From the NCBI RefSeq assembly GCF_000687915.1, contig NZ_JHZY01000002.1:1-64000 (forward strand): 64,000 nucleotides of DNA. The letters run 5' to 3'. The notes beneath the pieces were generated by a model. It did not search any database, had not been told where the DNA came from, and worked only from the letters and a program-made list of their open reading frames with translations. This document shows positions 1 to 10,674 of this stretch, one piece after another. The stretch is from Leeuwenhoekiella sp. MAR_2009_132 (GTDB lineage: Bacteria > Bacteroidota > Bacteroidia > Flavobacteriales > Flavobacteriaceae). Positions within the stretch are counted from its first letter, which is position 1, and each line of letters begins with the position of its first letter. A program made the translations under genes and the position numbers.

Positions 1-1935
1 ACCATTACTATTGCAGATGTAACAGTAGCAGAAGGAGCAGATGCAGTCTTTGTAGTGACTTTAGATAAACCAAGTTATGAGGATATCGTAGTAGACATCA
101 CCTTTGCTGATGGTACTGCAACCAATCCTGAGGATTATACAGACGGAACACCACTACAGGTAACAATCCCTGCGGGACAGACTACCAGCGGACCAATCAC
201 GTTCCCAACAGTAGACGATACAGCTTTTGAAGATGATGAGACTTTTATTGTTATAGCTACGGTATCATTAGGAACGACAGACAATCTATCAGATACTGCA
301 ACTGGAACTATAGAGTCGAATGAAATCCTTGCGATCAACGATATCAACGATACGTTTGTAAATCAGGCAGTAAGTGGTAACGTAGGAACCAATGATGAGA
401 ATCCTGACGGTCCTGTTGGAAGTGAGGTATTCACAGTGGTAACACAGCCTACAAACGGTACTTTAGTATTCAATCCTGACGGAAGCTATACCTACACACC
501 AAACGCAGACTTTATAGGTGAAGATACTTTCGCTTACCAGGTATGTGATGCAGGTATTCCACAGGCTTGTGATAGTGCAGATGTAACTATACAGGTATTG
601 CCTTTAACTACTAATGAGAATGATCCACCGGTAGCTAATGACGATACAGCAATTACTGAAGCAGGAACACCTGTAGATGGTAATGTATTGACTAACGACT
701 TTGATCCAGATGGCGGACCACTTACTGTAACCGGTAATACAAATCCAACAAATGGAACAGTAGTAGTTAATCCTGATGGAACATTCACTTATACTCCAAA
801 CCCTGATTTTACAGGAGAGGATAGTTTTGAATACACAGTATGTGATAATGGTACACCAGCATTATGTGATACAGCAACGGTAACTATCGAAGTTATTGCA
901 GATACTAGAAACTTTACAGTAGCTAATGACGATGCATTCTTCGGATACCTAGGAGCTGAAATAACCGGAAACGTACTTACTAATGATAGCGATCCAGAAG
1001 GAGACCTTCCATTAGCTGTAACCGGAAACACCAATGCAGCAAACGGAACAGTTACTTTAGCAGCAGACGGAAGCTTAAGCTATGTACCTAATGCAGGCTT
1101 TAGCGGTTCAGATCAATTTACTTATGATATAGTAGATACAGCTGGTTCAGTAGATACAGCGACTGTATACATTACTGTAGATCCTAGTGCGGCTAACACC
1201 ATCCTTGCGATCAACGATATCAACGATACGTTTGTAAATCAGGCAGTAAGTGGTAACGTAGGAACCAATGATGAGAATCCTGACGGTCCTGTTGGAAGTG
1301 AGGTATTCACAGTGGTAACACAGCCTACAAACGGTACTTTGGTATTCAATCCTGACGGAAGCTATACCTACACACCAAACGCAGACTTTATAGGTGAAGA
1401 TACTTTCGCTTACCAGGTATGTGATGCAGGTATTCCACAGGCTTGTGACGGTGCAGATGTAACTATACAGGTATTGCCTTTAACTACTAATGAGAATGAT
1501 CCACCAGTAGCTAATGACGATACAGCAATTACTGAAGCAGGAACACCTGTAGATGGTAATGTATTGACTAACGACTTTGATCCAGATGGCGGACCACTTA
1601 CTGTAACCGGTAATACAAATCCAACAAACGGAACAGTAGTAGTTAATCCTGACGGAACATTCACCTATACTCCAAACCCTGATTTTACAGGAGAGGATAG
1701 TTTTGAATACACAGTATGTGATACTGGTACACCAGCATTATGTGATACAGCAACGGTAACTATCGAAGTTATTGCAGATACTAGAAACTTTACAGTAGCT
1801 AATGATGATGCATTCTTCGGATACCTAGGAGCTGAAATAACCGGAAACGTACTTACTAATGATAGCGATCCAGAAGGAGACCTTCCATTAGCTGTAACGG
1901 AAACACCAATGCAGCAAACGGAACAGTTACTTTAG
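1..1935 (+). CDS. Giant cadherin-like repeat adhesin, 5'-truncated part before the first frameshift
   Basis: The reading frame is open from base 1, so the gene begins upstream of the window. The first ~105 residues look like a Calx-beta domain ([22 protein letters not shown]). Bacterial Ig/cadherin-like domains of about 95 residues follow, each with a VANDDT start, NVLTND and a YTPN..F.GEDSF core. They come in triplets A-B-C of 292 residues. Domains A and B each hold a Cys pair about ten residues apart ([11 protein letters not shown]), while C has none. A missing C near 1898 shifts the frame and the frame stops at 1935. The protein is inferred to be exported by the type IX system and to act at the cell surface in adhesion or gliding; the sorting signal is at the far end of the gene (6409-6711). 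Confidence 0.85.
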   Translation, partial: TITIADVTVAEGADAVFVVTLDKPSYEDIVVDITFADGTATNPEDYTDGTPLQVTIPAGQTTSGPITFPTVDDTAFEDDETFIVIATVSLGTTDNLSDTATGTIESNEILAINDINDTFVNQAVSGNVGTNDENPDGPVGSEVFTVVTQPTNGTLVFNPDGSYTYTPNADFIGEDTFAYQVCDAGIPQACDSADVTIQVLPLTTNENDPPVANDDTAITEAGTPVDGNVLTNDFDPDGGPLTVTGNTNPTNGTVVVNPDGTFTYTPNPDFTGEDSFEYTVCDNGTPALCDTATVTIEVIADTRNFTVANDDAFFGYLGAEITGNVLTNDSDPEGDLPLAVTGNTNAANGTVTLAADGSLSYVPNAGFSGSDQFTYDIVDTAGSVDTATVYITVDPSAANTILAINDINDTFVNQAVSGNVGTNDENPDGPVGSEVFTVVTQPTNGTLVFNPDGSYTYTPNADFIGEDTFAYQVCDAGIPQACDGADVTIQVLPLTTNENDPPVANDDTAITEAGTPVDGNVLTNDFDPDGGPLTVTGNTNPTNGTVVVNPDGTFTYTPNPDFTGEDSFEYTVCDTGTPALCDTATVTIEVIADTRNFTVANDDAFFGYLGAEITGNVLTNDSDPEGDLPLAVTETPMQQTEQLL

Positions 1936-4100
1936 CAGCAGACGGAAGCTTAAGCTATGTACCTAATGCAGGCTTTAGCGGTTCAGATCAATTTACTTAT
2001 GATATAGTAGATACAGCTGGTTCAGTAGATACAGCGACTGTATACATTACTGTAGATCCTAGTGCGGCTAACACCATCCTTGCGATCAACGATATCAACG
2101 ATACGTTTGTAAATCAAGCGGTAAGTGGTAACGTAGGAACCAATGATGAGAATCCTGACGGTCCTGTTGGAAGTGAGGTATTCACAGTGGTAACACAGCC
2201 TACAAACGGTACTTTGGTATTCAATCCTGACGGAAGCTATACCTACACACCAAACGCAGACTTTATAGGTGAAGATACTTTCGCTTACCAGGTATGTGAT
2301 GCAGGTATTCCACAGGCTTGTGATAGTGCAGATGTAACTATACAGGTATTGCCTTTAACTACTAATGAGAATGATCCACCGGTAGCTAATGACGATACAG
2401 CAATTACTGAAGCAGGAACACCTGTAGATGGTAATGTATTGACTAATGACTTTGATCCAGATGGCGGACCACTTACTGTAACCGGTAATACAAATCCAAC
2501 AAACGGAACAGTATAGTTAATCTGACGGAACATTCACCTATACTCCAAACCCTGATTTTACAGGAGAGGATAGTTTTGAATATACAGTATGTGATACTGG
2601 TACACCAGCATTATGTGATACAGCAACAGGTAACTATCGAAGTTATTGCAGATACTAGAAACTTTAACAGTAGGCTAATGAATGATGCATTCTTCGGATA
2701 CCTAGGAGCTGAAATAACCGGAAACGTACTTACTAATGATAAGCGATCCAGAAGAGACCTTCCATTAGCTGTAACCGGAAACAGCAATGCAGCAAACGGA
2801 ACAGTTACTTTAGCAGCAACGAAGCTTAAGCTATGTACCTAATGCAGGCTTTAGCGGTTCAGATCAATTTACTTATGATATAGTAGATACAGCTGGTTCA
2901 GTAGACACAGCGACTGTATACATTACTGTAGATCCTAGTGCGCTAACACCATCCTTGCGATCAACGATATCAACGATACGTTTGTGAATCAAGCGGTAAG
3001 TGGTAACGTAGAACCAACGATGAGAATCCTGACGGTCCTGTTGGAATGAGGTATTCACAGTGGTAACACAGCCTACAAACGGTACTTTGGTTTTCAATCC
3101 TGACGGAAGCTATACCTACACACCAAACGCAGACTTTATAGGTGAAGATACTTTCGCTTATCAGTATGTGATGCAGGTATTCCACAGGCTTGTGACGGTG
3201 CAGATGTAACTATACAGGTATTGCCTTTAACTACTAATGAAATGATCCACCGGTAGCTAATGACGATACAGCAATTACTGAAGCAGGAACACCTGTAGAT
3301 GGTAATGTATTGACTAACGACTTTGATCCAGATGGCGGACCACTTACTGTAACCGGTAATACAAATCCAACAAACGGAACAGTAGTAGTTAATCCTGACG
3401 GAACATTCACCTATACTCCAAACCCTGATTTTACAGGAGAGGATAGTTTTGAATATACAGTATGTGATACTGGTACACCAGCATTATGTGATACAGCAAC
3501 GGTAACTATCGAAGTTATTGCAGATACTAGAAACTTTACAGTAGCTAATGACGATGCATTCTTCGGATACCTAGGAGCTGAAATAACCGGAAACGTACTT
3601 ACTAATGATAGCGATCCAGAAGGAGACCTTCCATTAGCTGTAACCGGAAACACCAATGCAGCAAACGGAACAGTTACTTTAGCAGCAGACGGAAGCTTAA
3701 GCTATGTACCTAATGCAGGCTTTAGCGGTTCAGATCAATTTACTTATGATATAGTAGATACAGCTGGTTCAGTAGATACAGCGACTGTATACATTACTGT
3801 AGATCCTAGTGCGGCTAACACCATCCTTGCGATCAACGATATCAACGATACGTTTGTGAATCAAGCGGTAAGTGGTAACGTAGGAACCAATGATGAGAAT
3901 TCTGACGGTCCTGTTGGAAGTGAGGTATTCACAGTGGTAACACAGCCTACAAACGGTACTTTGGTTTTCAATCCTGACGGAAGCTATACCTACACACCAA
4001 ACGCAGACTTTATAGGTGAAGATACTTTCGCTTATCAGGTATGTGATGCAGGTATTCCACAGGCTTGTGACGGTGCAGATGTAACTATACAGGTATTGCC
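325..4100 (+). repeat. 876-bp tandem supermodules, nearly identical, encoding three Ig/cadherin-like domains each
   Basis: The marker ATCCTTGCGATCAACG recurs at 325, 1201, 2076, 2951 and 3823, giving periods of 876, 875, 875 and 872 bp. A diverged sixth copy starts near 4702. An intact unit is 876 bp (292 codons). The copies are almost identical at silent sites up to about 4100; beyond that the same domain types continue with clear nucleotide divergence. This points to recent tandem duplication or gene conversion. The periods that are not 876 mark the copies with net base loss. Confidence 0.95.
1936..3309 (+). pseudogene. Frameshifted middle segment of the repeat adhesin
   Basis: This stretch codes for the same A-B-C domains, but compared with the flanking copies it carries about a dozen single-base gains and losses. 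Examples are a lost C near 1898, a lost G and a lost C near 2513-2523 (creating TAG), gained bases near 2627, 2665 and 2675, and single lost G bases near 2940, 3011, 3047, 3165 and 3240. Frame is restored by about 3242. Either the consensus is poor in a collapsed repeat or the gene is really broken; the clustering and the intact neighbours favour sequence error. No separate product is claimed. Confidence 0.7.
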
Positions 4101-6711
4101 TGAAGGAACAATTGAAAACAATGCTCCTGTAGCTAATGATGATACGGCAATTACTGAAGCAGGTACACCTGTAGATGGTAATGTATTAGCAAATGACTTT
4201 GATCCAGACGGAGATGTTCTTACTGTAACAAGTAATACTACTCCTGTTAATGGTACTTTAGTAATTAATCCTGACGGAACATTCATCTATACTCCAAACC
4301 CTGATTTTACAGGAGAGGATAGTTTTGAATACACAGTATGTGATGATAATAACCCATCACTATGTGATACAGCAACTGTAACAATTGATGTTATTGCAAA
4401 TGCAGGTAATACTATTGTAGCTAATGATGACGCTTATTTTGGTTTGATTGGAGAAGTAATTACAGGGAATGTACTTACTAATGATAGTGATCCAGAAGGA
4501 GATGATTTTACTGTAACTTCTAATACACAGCCTTCAAATGGAACAGTGGTTATACTAGCAGACGGTAGTCTTACATATACTCCAAATGGAATTTATAGTG
4601 GTACAGACCAGTTTACGTACACAATTACAGATGATAATGGTGCTACTGATACAGCAACGGTTTACATCAGTATTGATCCTAGTCCAAATGGAGGTAATAC
4701 CATACTAGCAGTTACTGATATCAATGATACGTTTGTTAACCAGCCGGTAAGTGGTAACGTAGGAACTAATGATGAGAATCCTGACGGTCCTGTTGGAAGT
4801 GAGGTATTCACAGTGGTAACACAGTCTACAAACGGTACTTTGGTATTCAATCCTGACGGAAGCTATACCTACACACCAAACACAGACTTTATAGGTGATG
4901 ATACATTTACATATCAAATATGTGACGGTGGAAGTCCTCAAGCTTGTGATACTGCATCGGTATATATTCAAGTTGTTCCTCTTGAAACAACCCAGAATGA
5001 CCCACCGGTAGCTAATGCAGATACAAATACTACAGAGGTAGGAGTTAGTATTGATGGTAATGTACTAAGTAATGATTTTGATCCAGATGGTGATCCAATT
5101 ACTGTAACTAGTAATACAAACCCTGCTAACGGAACAGTAGTAGTAAATCCTGACGGAAGCTATACATATACTCCGGGACCTGGTTTTGTTGGAGAGGATA
5201 GTTTTGAATATACAGTATGTGATAATGGTAATCCACAGGCTTGTGATTCAGCAATTGTAATAATCAATATTATACCTGATGCAGGTAACATTACAAATGC
5301 TAACGATGATGCATACTTTGGGGAGACTAATGAGAGTATAAGTGGTAATGTTCTTGATAATGATACTGATCCAGAAGGGCAAACACAATTAGTAGATGTG
5401 GCATTGTCACCTGCTAATGGTCCTGCAAACGGAACAGTAGTTATTAACGCTGACGGTACTTTTATTTACACGCCAAATACAGACTTTGCAGGTAATGATC
5501 AATTTACATATCAGATATTTGATGCAGGTTCTCCTGTAGCAACTGATACAGCAACAGTTTATATCTTAGTATCTGAGAAGCCAAATCCTGAAATACAACT
5601 TGTGAAAACAGGAGTATTTAATGATGAGAATGCAGATGCATTTGCGCAAGTAGGAGAGACTATTACTTATACCTTCACGGTTACCAATACAGGTAATACA
5701 GTTGTAAGTGGTATTGTAATCGACGATGCATTCTTAGGTATTACTGGATTAATTATAGATCCTGCAGATTTATCACCTGGAGATATTGGTGTTGCAACAG
5801 CGAGCTATACAATCACTCAAACTGATATTGAGGCAGGATTTGTAACAAACTCTGCTTTAGCGACAGGTAAAGATCCATTTGATGAGGATGTAACCGATAC
5901 ATCAGATAACGGCGATGAGACTGTAGATGATGATGGTGATGGTGATCCTACAAACGATCCTACAATTACAAATACTCCTGGCTTAACAGGTCTTAGTGTA
6001 TATAAATTTGGAACGTGGAATGACGAGGATGGTGATCAAGTGCCTGAAGTGGGTGAGACTATTACCTATACCTTTACAGTAAGAAATACTGGTGAAACAG
6101 CTATATTTGATATAGTGATCGATGATCCACTAGTGACTGTAACAGGAGGGCCTATAGATTTAGCAGCAGGTGCAGTTGATACAGACACATTTAGTGCTGT
6201 CTATGTGATCACACAGGATGATATAGAAAATGCAGGTGTTAAAAACCAGGCTATAGGAAGTGGTGTATTAACTAATGGAAATGTTATAGAGGATTTATCA
6301 GATAATGGTGATGATACTGTCGAAACTGTAGATAATCCAGATGATGCAGATGGTGATCCAACGAATGATCCTACGTTTACAAGATTAGATGGTGTATTAG
6401 ATAGAGAAGATATCATTGTATACAATGTAATGACGCCAAACGGTGATGGTCTAAACGATGTGTTTATGATACAGAACATAACTGATTTCCCTAATAATAC
6501 GGTTCAAATATTTAACCGTTGGGGTGTAGAAGTGTTCAGTACTAAGGGTTATGATCCTAATTCAGATAATGCATTTAGAGGATTCTCTGATGGTCGTGCA
6601 ACCGTAAGAAGAGGCGAGCGTTTACCTACAGGTACTTACTATTACATCATTACTTATGAAAGAGATAGTGGAGAAATACGTAAGTTGGCTTCATTCTTAT
6701 ACATTAACTAA
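3310..6711 (+). CDS. C-terminal part of the T9SS type-B cadherin-like adhesin
   Basis: This in-frame continuation of the giant adhesin holds further Ig/cadherin-like domains to about residue 755. Two DUF11-like repeats follow, from about 758 ([17 protein letters not shown]) and about 891 ([17 protein letters not shown]), each ending in acidic Asp-rich linkers. The last ~100 residues form a gliding-motility-associated C-terminal (CHU_C / type-B sorting) domain, with [18 protein letters not shown] and [10 protein letters not shown]. Type-B substrates are exported by the T9SS and typically sit beside a PorP/SprF-family gene, as here (15 bp downstream). The listed start is only the first in-frame ATG after the frameshifts and not a real initiation site. 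It most likely forms one protein with the upstream part. Confidence 0.88.
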   Translation: MTNDFDPDGGPLTVTGNTNPTNGTVVVNPDGTFTYTPNPDFTGEDSFEYTVCDTGTPALCDTATVTIEVIADTRNFTVANDDAFFGYLGAEITGNVLTNDSDPEGDLPLAVTGNTNAANGTVTLAADGSLSYVPNAGFSGSDQFTYDIVDTAGSVDTATVYITVDPSAANTILAINDINDTFVNQAVSGNVGTNDENSDGPVGSEVFTVVTQPTNGTLVFNPDGSYTYTPNADFIGEDTFAYQVCDAGIPQACDGADVTIQVLPEGTIENNAPVANDDTAITEAGTPVDGNVLANDFDPDGDVLTVTSNTTPVNGTLVINPDGTFIYTPNPDFTGEDSFEYTVCDDNNPSLCDTATVTIDVIANAGNTIVANDDAYFGLIGEVITGNVLTNDSDPEGDDFTVTSNTQPSNGTVVILADGSLTYTPNGIYSGTDQFTYTITDDNGATDTATVYISIDPSPNGGNTILAVTDINDTFVNQPVSGNVGTNDENPDGPVGSEVFTVVTQSTNGTLVFNPDGSYTYTPNTDFIGDDTFTYQICDGGSPQACDTASVYIQVVPLETTQNDPPVANADTNTTEVGVSIDGNVLSNDFDPDGDPITVTSNTNPANGTVVVNPDGSYTYTPGPGFVGEDSFEYTVCDNGNPQACDSAIVIINIIPDAGNITNANDDAYFGETNESISGNVLDNDTDPEGQTQLVDVALSPANGPANGTVVINADGTFIYTPNTDFAGNDQFTYQIFDAGSPVATDTATVYILVSEKPNPEIQLVKTGVFNDENADAFAQVGETITYTFTVTNTGNTVVSGIVIDDAFLGITGLIIDPADLSPGDIGVATASYTITQTDIEAGFVTNSALATGKDPFDEDVTDTSDNGDETVDDDGDGDPTNDPTITNTPGLTGLSVYKFGTWNDEDGDQVPEVGETITYTFTVRNTGETAIFDIVIDDPLVTVTGGPIDLAAGAVDTDTFSAVYVITQDDIENAGVKNQAIGSGVLTNGNVIEDLSDNGDDTVETVDNPDDADGDPTNDPTFTRLDGVLDREDIIVYNVMTPNGDGLNDVFMIQNITDFPNNTVQIFNRWGVEVFSTKGYDPNSDNAFRGFSDGRATVRRGERLPTGTYYYIITYERDSGEIRKLASFLYIN

Positions 6712-6725
6712 TAAAGCATCACTCA

Positions 6726-7697
6726 ATGAGTAATTATAGTAACAAGCTTATGACGATGAATAAAAACTTAGGTAAGTTAATTGTACTAGTTGTTTTGCTT
6801 TTTGCAGGATCTAGTTATGGTCAGCAAGATCCCCAGTATACACAATACATGTATAATCCCTTGGTAATAAACCCTGCTTATGCAGGTAACCGAGGGGTTA
6901 CCAGTATTGTATTGTTGCATCGCAGTCAATGGGTAGGTTTAGATGGTGCTCCACGTACACAGAATCTTTCAGTGCATAGTCCTGTAGGATTAGGTAAGGT
7001 AGGTGTAGGATTTAGCTTAGTAAATGATGTACTAGGACCAGCCAGAGAAACTAATTTTAGTGGAGATTTTAGTTATACTATAGAAACTGGAGCAGAGGGT
7101 AAATTCAGTTTTGGTATTAAAGGAACTTTAAATTTATTAGATGTAGACTTTAGTAGAACTAATCCTTTTAATGCTGGTGATCCATTTTTAATTAATATAG
7201 ACAATAAACTTTCTCCTAATGTGGGAGTAGGGATATTCTATCACAATTCTAAATTTTATGGAGGTTTGTCTGCACCTTACCTACTTCAGACAGATCATTT
7301 TGAAAGAAGTGGTACTAGCGGAGCTGAAACTTTTGTAGCTGAGGAACGAATTCATTATTATGGTTTAGCAGGTTATGTTTTTGACATAGGTAGAGATGTA
7401 AAATTTAAACCTTCAACGCTTGTCAAAATGGTAGCTGGCGCTCCATTAGCAGTAGATGTAAATGCAAATTTTTTATTCTATGATAAACTTACTTTAGGAG
7501 CATCTTACAGATGGAGTGCTGCTTTGAGCGGTCTTGTAGGTTTTCAGGTTTCTGATGGAATGTTAATAGGATTTGCTTACGATAGAGAAAGTACAGACTT
7601 GGGTAATGCTACTTACAATGATGGTACTTATGAACTATTTATACGCTTTGAATTATTCAAGGAGTATAACAGAATGCTTACGCCGCGATTCTTTTAA
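6726..7697 (+). CDS. PorP/SprF family outer-membrane protein
   Basis: The mature N-terminus QQDPQYTQYMYNPLVINPAYAG is the hallmark of the PorP/SprF family, a beta-barrel partner needed for surface attachment of type-B T9SS substrates. Length (about 310 to 323 residues) fits the family. A signal peptide ends at SSYGQ. Three in-frame ATGs exist (6726, 6750, 6756); 6756 gives the most typical signal peptide (MNKNLGKLIVLVV). It lies 15 bp after the adhesin and 20 bp before the OmpA-like gene, so the three are probably co-transcribed and this protein is probably the dedicated partner of the adhesin. Confidence 0.92.
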   Translation: MSNYSNKLMTMNKNLGKLIVLVVLLFAGSSYGQQDPQYTQYMYNPLVINPAYAGNRGVTSIVLLHRSQWVGLDGAPRTQNLSVHSPVGLGKVGVGFSLVNDVLGPARETNFSGDFSYTIETGAEGKFSFGIKGTLNLLDVDFSRTNPFNAGDPFLINIDNKLSPNVGVGIFYHNSKFYGGLSAPYLLQTDHFERSGTSGAETFVAEERIHYYGLAGYVFDIGRDVKFKPSTLVKMVAGAPLAVDVNANFLFYDKLTLGASYRWSAALSGLVGFQVSDGMLIGFAYDRESTDLGNATYNDGTYELFIRFELFKEYNRMLTPRFF

Positions 7698-7717
7698 TTC
7701 CCTAAATTTTCAACCCC

Positions 7718-9643
7718 ATGAATCAAAAAATTATTTTTACACTGGTAATTTTACTATCGCTAGCTTCATTTAGTGTAAATGCTCAGGAGCGAGAAATAGC
7801 AAACGGAACCAAGCAATTTAACAGGTATGCTTTTGTAGACTCTCAAAAAATATTTTTGAAAGTTGCTGAAGCAGGTTATGAGTCAGCAGAACTTTTCAGT
7901 AAGCTGGGTGATGCATTTTATTATAATGCAGATTATACAGAAGCAGAAATGTGGTATCAGAAATTAGTGGAAAAATATCCTGCTGATGTTACTCCAGACC
8001 AGTACTTTAGATACGCCCAAACCTTGAGAGCCATAAAAGAGTATGATAAATCTCTTGAGATGATTAAGCGCTACAAAGAGCTTATGAGCACTGAAGGTAC
8101 AGACTACTATAATGGTACAACTGCAGAAGTTCGTACAGGTTATGTAAATGGCACCTATGAAATTCAACGACTTAATGTAAATACCGTAGGCTATTCAGAT
8201 TTTGCACCTTCATTTTACGGTGAGCAATTAATGTTTGCATCGACTAGAGATACGGGTACAATGTCAACACGAATTCACAAATGGAATAACCAACCTTTTT
8301 TAGATTTATATACAGGATCTATTGAAGACGATGGACAAGTTAAGTCTGCTAGTAAGTTAAAAGGCCCCGTAAATACAGAGTTTCACGAAAGTACAGCGAC
8401 TTTCTCTGCAGATGGAACTACTATGTACTTTACAAGAAATAACTTCACTAAAAATCAATATAAAAGTGATTCTAAACGCACTAATAAACTCAAGCTTTAT
8501 AAATCTGTTAAAGGTAGCAGTGGGCAGTTTGGAGTTGCCACAGAGCTTCCGTTTAACAGTGATTCTTTTTCAACAGCGCATCCTGCCTTGTCTCCAGATG
8601 GTAAAACTTTATATTTTGCTTCAGACCGTGATGGTTCTTTTGGAGAATCTGATATTTGGAAAGTTGAGCTAACAGATGCGGGTGGTTACGGTACCCCTGA
8701 AAACCTGGGAGCTGCAGTAAATACACCGGGAAGAGAGACATTTCCTTTTGTAGACAAAAATGGTAAACTCTATTTCTCAACAGATGGCCGTGGTGGTTTA
8801 GGAGGTTTAGATATTTACAGCTATGATTCTGAAAAGAATGAAATAACAAATATTGGCGAGCCTATAAATAGCCCGAAAGACGATTTTACATTTATATACG
8901 ATACCGAATCTGAAACCGGTTATTTTGCTTCTAATAGAGCAAATGACCCGTTAGATGATAATATTTACGGTTTTGTACGTACTGCTTGTGATAGTAAAGT
9001 GAACATTCTTGTTGTTGATAAAGCTACAGGAAAACCACTAAATAATTCATTGATAGGAGTGCGTAATCTAGAGAATGAACTTATTGTTTCTGGTGAAACT
9101 GAAGAGCCCAACGCTTCTTATTTATTTGAAAATCCTAATTGTGATACAGACTATTTTGTAAGAGCAGAAAAAGAAGGATATAGTACAGCAGAAAAATTAA
9201 TAAACGTACCTAAAGAGAGTAGTGATGTTACCGTTGTAATTGAATTAGAGCAGTCTATTACAACAATACCTCCAGACTTTGACTTAGGTAAGCTAATTAA
9301 TCCTATCTATTTTGATTTTGACAAATCAAACATACGTCCTGATGCAGCTGTAGAGTTAGCTAAAATCATTGAAGTACTGAAAGAGTATCCAATGTTAAGA
9401 ATAGACGTTAGATCTCACACAGATAGTAGAGGAGTAGATGCGTATAACTTAGCTTTATCGGAGAGACGTAATAAATCTACAATAAATTACATCATCGAAA
9501 AAGGTGGTATAGCTAAAGAGCGTTTAACCGGAAGAGGTTATGGAGAGACACAACTTTTAAATAAATGTAGCAATGGGGTTAAATGTAGTGAAGAAGATCA
9601 CCAGCTTAACCGTAGAAGTGAATTCATTGTTCAAGACTATTAA
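7718..9643 (+). CDS. OmpA-family protein with TPR, PD40 propeller and carboxypeptidase-regulatory domains (PorE-like)
   Basis: A signal peptide ends at SVNAQ (residue ~23). TPR-like helices span about 30-125 (LGDAFYYNADYTEAEMWYQK). PD40/WD40-like propeller blades run about 165-410, with motifs such as SPDGKTLYFASDRDG and GGLGGLDIY. A carboxypeptidase-regulatory-like fold lies about 425-505, and an OmpA peptidoglycan-binding domain about 525-641 (YFDFDKSNIRPDA, SHTDSRG, LSERRN). The same domain order is known for PorE of Porphyromonas gingivalis, which links the T9SS to peptidoglycan. A similar anchoring role is inferred here, alongside the PorP/SprF and adhesin genes. A terminator follows at 9669. 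Confidence 0.92.
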   Translation: MNQKIIFTLVILLSLASFSVNAQEREIANGTKQFNRYAFVDSQKIFLKVAEAGYESAELFSKLGDAFYYNADYTEAEMWYQKLVEKYPADVTPDQYFRYAQTLRAIKEYDKSLEMIKRYKELMSTEGTDYYNGTTAEVRTGYVNGTYEIQRLNVNTVGYSDFAPSFYGEQLMFASTRDTGTMSTRIHKWNNQPFLDLYTGSIEDDGQVKSASKLKGPVNTEFHESTATFSADGTTMYFTRNNFTKNQYKSDSKRTNKLKLYKSVKGSSGQFGVATELPFNSDSFSTAHPALSPDGKTLYFASDRDGSFGESDIWKVELTDAGGYGTPENLGAAVNTPGRETFPFVDKNGKLYFSTDGRGGLGGLDIYSYDSEKNEITNIGEPINSPKDDFTFIYDTESETGYFASNRANDPLDDNIYGFVRTACDSKVNILVVDKATGKPLNNSLIGVRNLENELIVSGETEEPNASYLFENPNCDTDYFVRAEKEGYSTAEKLINVPKESSDVTVVIELEQSITTIPPDFDLGKLINPIYFDFDKSNIRPDAAVELAKIIEVLKEYPMLRIDVRSHTDSRGVDAYNLALSERRNKSTINYIIEKGGIAKERLTGRGYGETQLLNKCSNGVKCSEEDHQLNRRSEFIVQDY

Positions 9644-9668
9644 TGCGCATTTAATATAACAAATACCC

Positions 9669-9696
9669 AAAAGCCTTCTGAATAAGAAGGCTTTTT
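9669..9696 (+). terminator. Intrinsic terminator after the adhesin/PorP/OmpA operon
   Basis: Stem AAAAGCCTTCT / AGAAGGCTTTT with loop GAATA followed by T residues, 26 bp after the OmpA-family stop codon. Confidence 0.9.
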
Positions 9697-9745
9697 CTAT
9701 TGTAAGCCCTTAGTTGTATTTGTACATTTACAACTAAAAAGAAAT

Positions 9746-10264
9746 ATGAATGAAGAACTTGTCATTCTTGTTGATGAAAATGATCAACAAGTAGGATTAA
9801 TGCCCAAGATGGAAGCTCACGAAAAAGCCTTATTACATAGGGCGTTTTCAGTTTTTGTTTTTAATGAAAACAAAGAGCTTATGTTACAACGAAGAGCTTT
9901 ACATAAGTATCATTCTCCAGGTTTATGGACGAATACTTGTTGTAGTCATCAGCGCGAAGGCGAATCTAATATTGCCGCCGGTAAGCGCAGACTTATGGAA
10001 GAAATGGGTTTTGTTACAGAACTGGAAGAAAGTATTTCCTTTATATACAAAGCTCCATTTGATAACGGTTTGACTGAGCACGAATTTGATCATATACTGT
10101 TAGGCAATTATGAAGGTTTACCAAACCTTAATCCCGATGAAGTATCAGAATGGAAGTGGATGTCCCTTGAAGATATAAAACTAGATATGATAAATAATCC
10201 TAACGTGTATACAGAATGGTTTAAGATCATTTTTGATAAATTTTACAAACACATTGAGCAATGA
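9746..10264 (+). CDS. idi: Isopentenyl-diphosphate delta-isomerase, type I
   Basis: This Nudix-fold enzyme interconverts isopentenyl and dimethylallyl diphosphate for isoprenoid synthesis in the cytoplasm. The sequence shows WTNTCCSHQREGE with the catalytic Cys at ~66, the Nudix-like segment AAGKRRLMEEMGF (78-90) and the catalytic/metal region TEHEFDH (~110-117). At 172 residues it has the family's normal length. It follows a terminator, with a promoter-like TGTATTTG (one base off TAnnTTTG) about 25 bp upstream, so it probably starts a new operon. Its stop overlaps the ATG of the queD-like gene by 4 bp (ATGA), implying translational coupling. Confidence 0.95.
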   Translation: MNEELVILVDENDQQVGLMPKMEAHEKALLHRAFSVFVFNENKELMLQRRALHKYHSPGLWTNTCCSHQREGESNIAAGKRRLMEEMGFVTELEESISFIYKAPFDNGLTEHEFDHILLGNYEGLPNLNPDEVSEWKWMSLEDIKLDMINNPNVYTEWFKIIFDKFYKHIEQ

Positions 10265-10671
10265 GTGTAACAGTTAAGCGTAGAGCGCATTTTAACGCTG
10301 CTCACAGACTTTTTAGGTCAGACTGGGATGCTGATAAGAATTTTGAAATATTCGGAAAATGTAGCTATCCTAACTACCACGGGCATAATTATGATCTAAT
10401 AGTGGCTGTAACGGGAGAGATAGATCCTGAAACCGGTTTTGTAATTGATTTAAAAATTTTAAAAGATTTAATAAAATCTGAAATTGAAGAACCTTTTGAT
10501 CATAAAAATCTAAATCTGGATGTTCCAGAATTTTCTAATTTAAATCCTACGGCAGAAAACATTTGTGTGGTTATTTATGATAAGCTTCGTAGAAAATTAG
10601 AAGATAAATTTAAAATTGAAATTACGTTGTATGAAACTCCGCGTAATTTTGTCACGTATTCAGGAAGTTAA
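10261..10671 (+). CDS. queD: 6-carboxytetrahydropterin synthase / 6-pyruvoyl-tetrahydropterin synthase family protein
   Basis: QueD makes 6-carboxytetrahydropterin from dihydroneopterin triphosphate, an early step in queuosine synthesis; relatives act in pterin metabolism. Zinc ligands are visible as His15 (FNAAH) and HGH at 40-42, and the catalytic Cys as Cys34 (GKCSYPNYHGHNY). Conserved FVIDLKILK, DHKNLN and NPTAENI segments follow, then the Glu of LYETPRN. The length of 136 residues is usual. It overlaps idi by 4 bp and ends 3 bp before bcp. No other que gene is in the window, so the exact pterin product is assigned by family only. Confidence 0.88.
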   Translation: MSVTVKRRAHFNAAHRLFRSDWDADKNFEIFGKCSYPNYHGHNYDLIVAVTGEIDPETGFVIDLKILKDLIKSEIEEPFDHKNLNLDVPEFSNLNPTAENICVVIYDKLRRKLEDKFKIEITLYETPRNFVTYSGS

Positions 10672-10674
10672 GCT

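Noticed and set aside
55..57. GTG as the start of the adhesin
   Set aside because: The same frame is open to base 1 and the upstream residues belong to the Calx-beta domain, so the gene starts outside the window.
3310..3312. ATG as a true start of a second adhesin gene
   Set aside because: It lies inside a repeat domain ([12 protein letters not shown]) with no promoter or signal peptide; it is only the first ATG after the frameshifts.
135..4286. Minus-strand frames of 60-90 codons within the adhesin repeats
   Set aside because: They recur once per repeat as mirror images of the coding strand and have no independent support.
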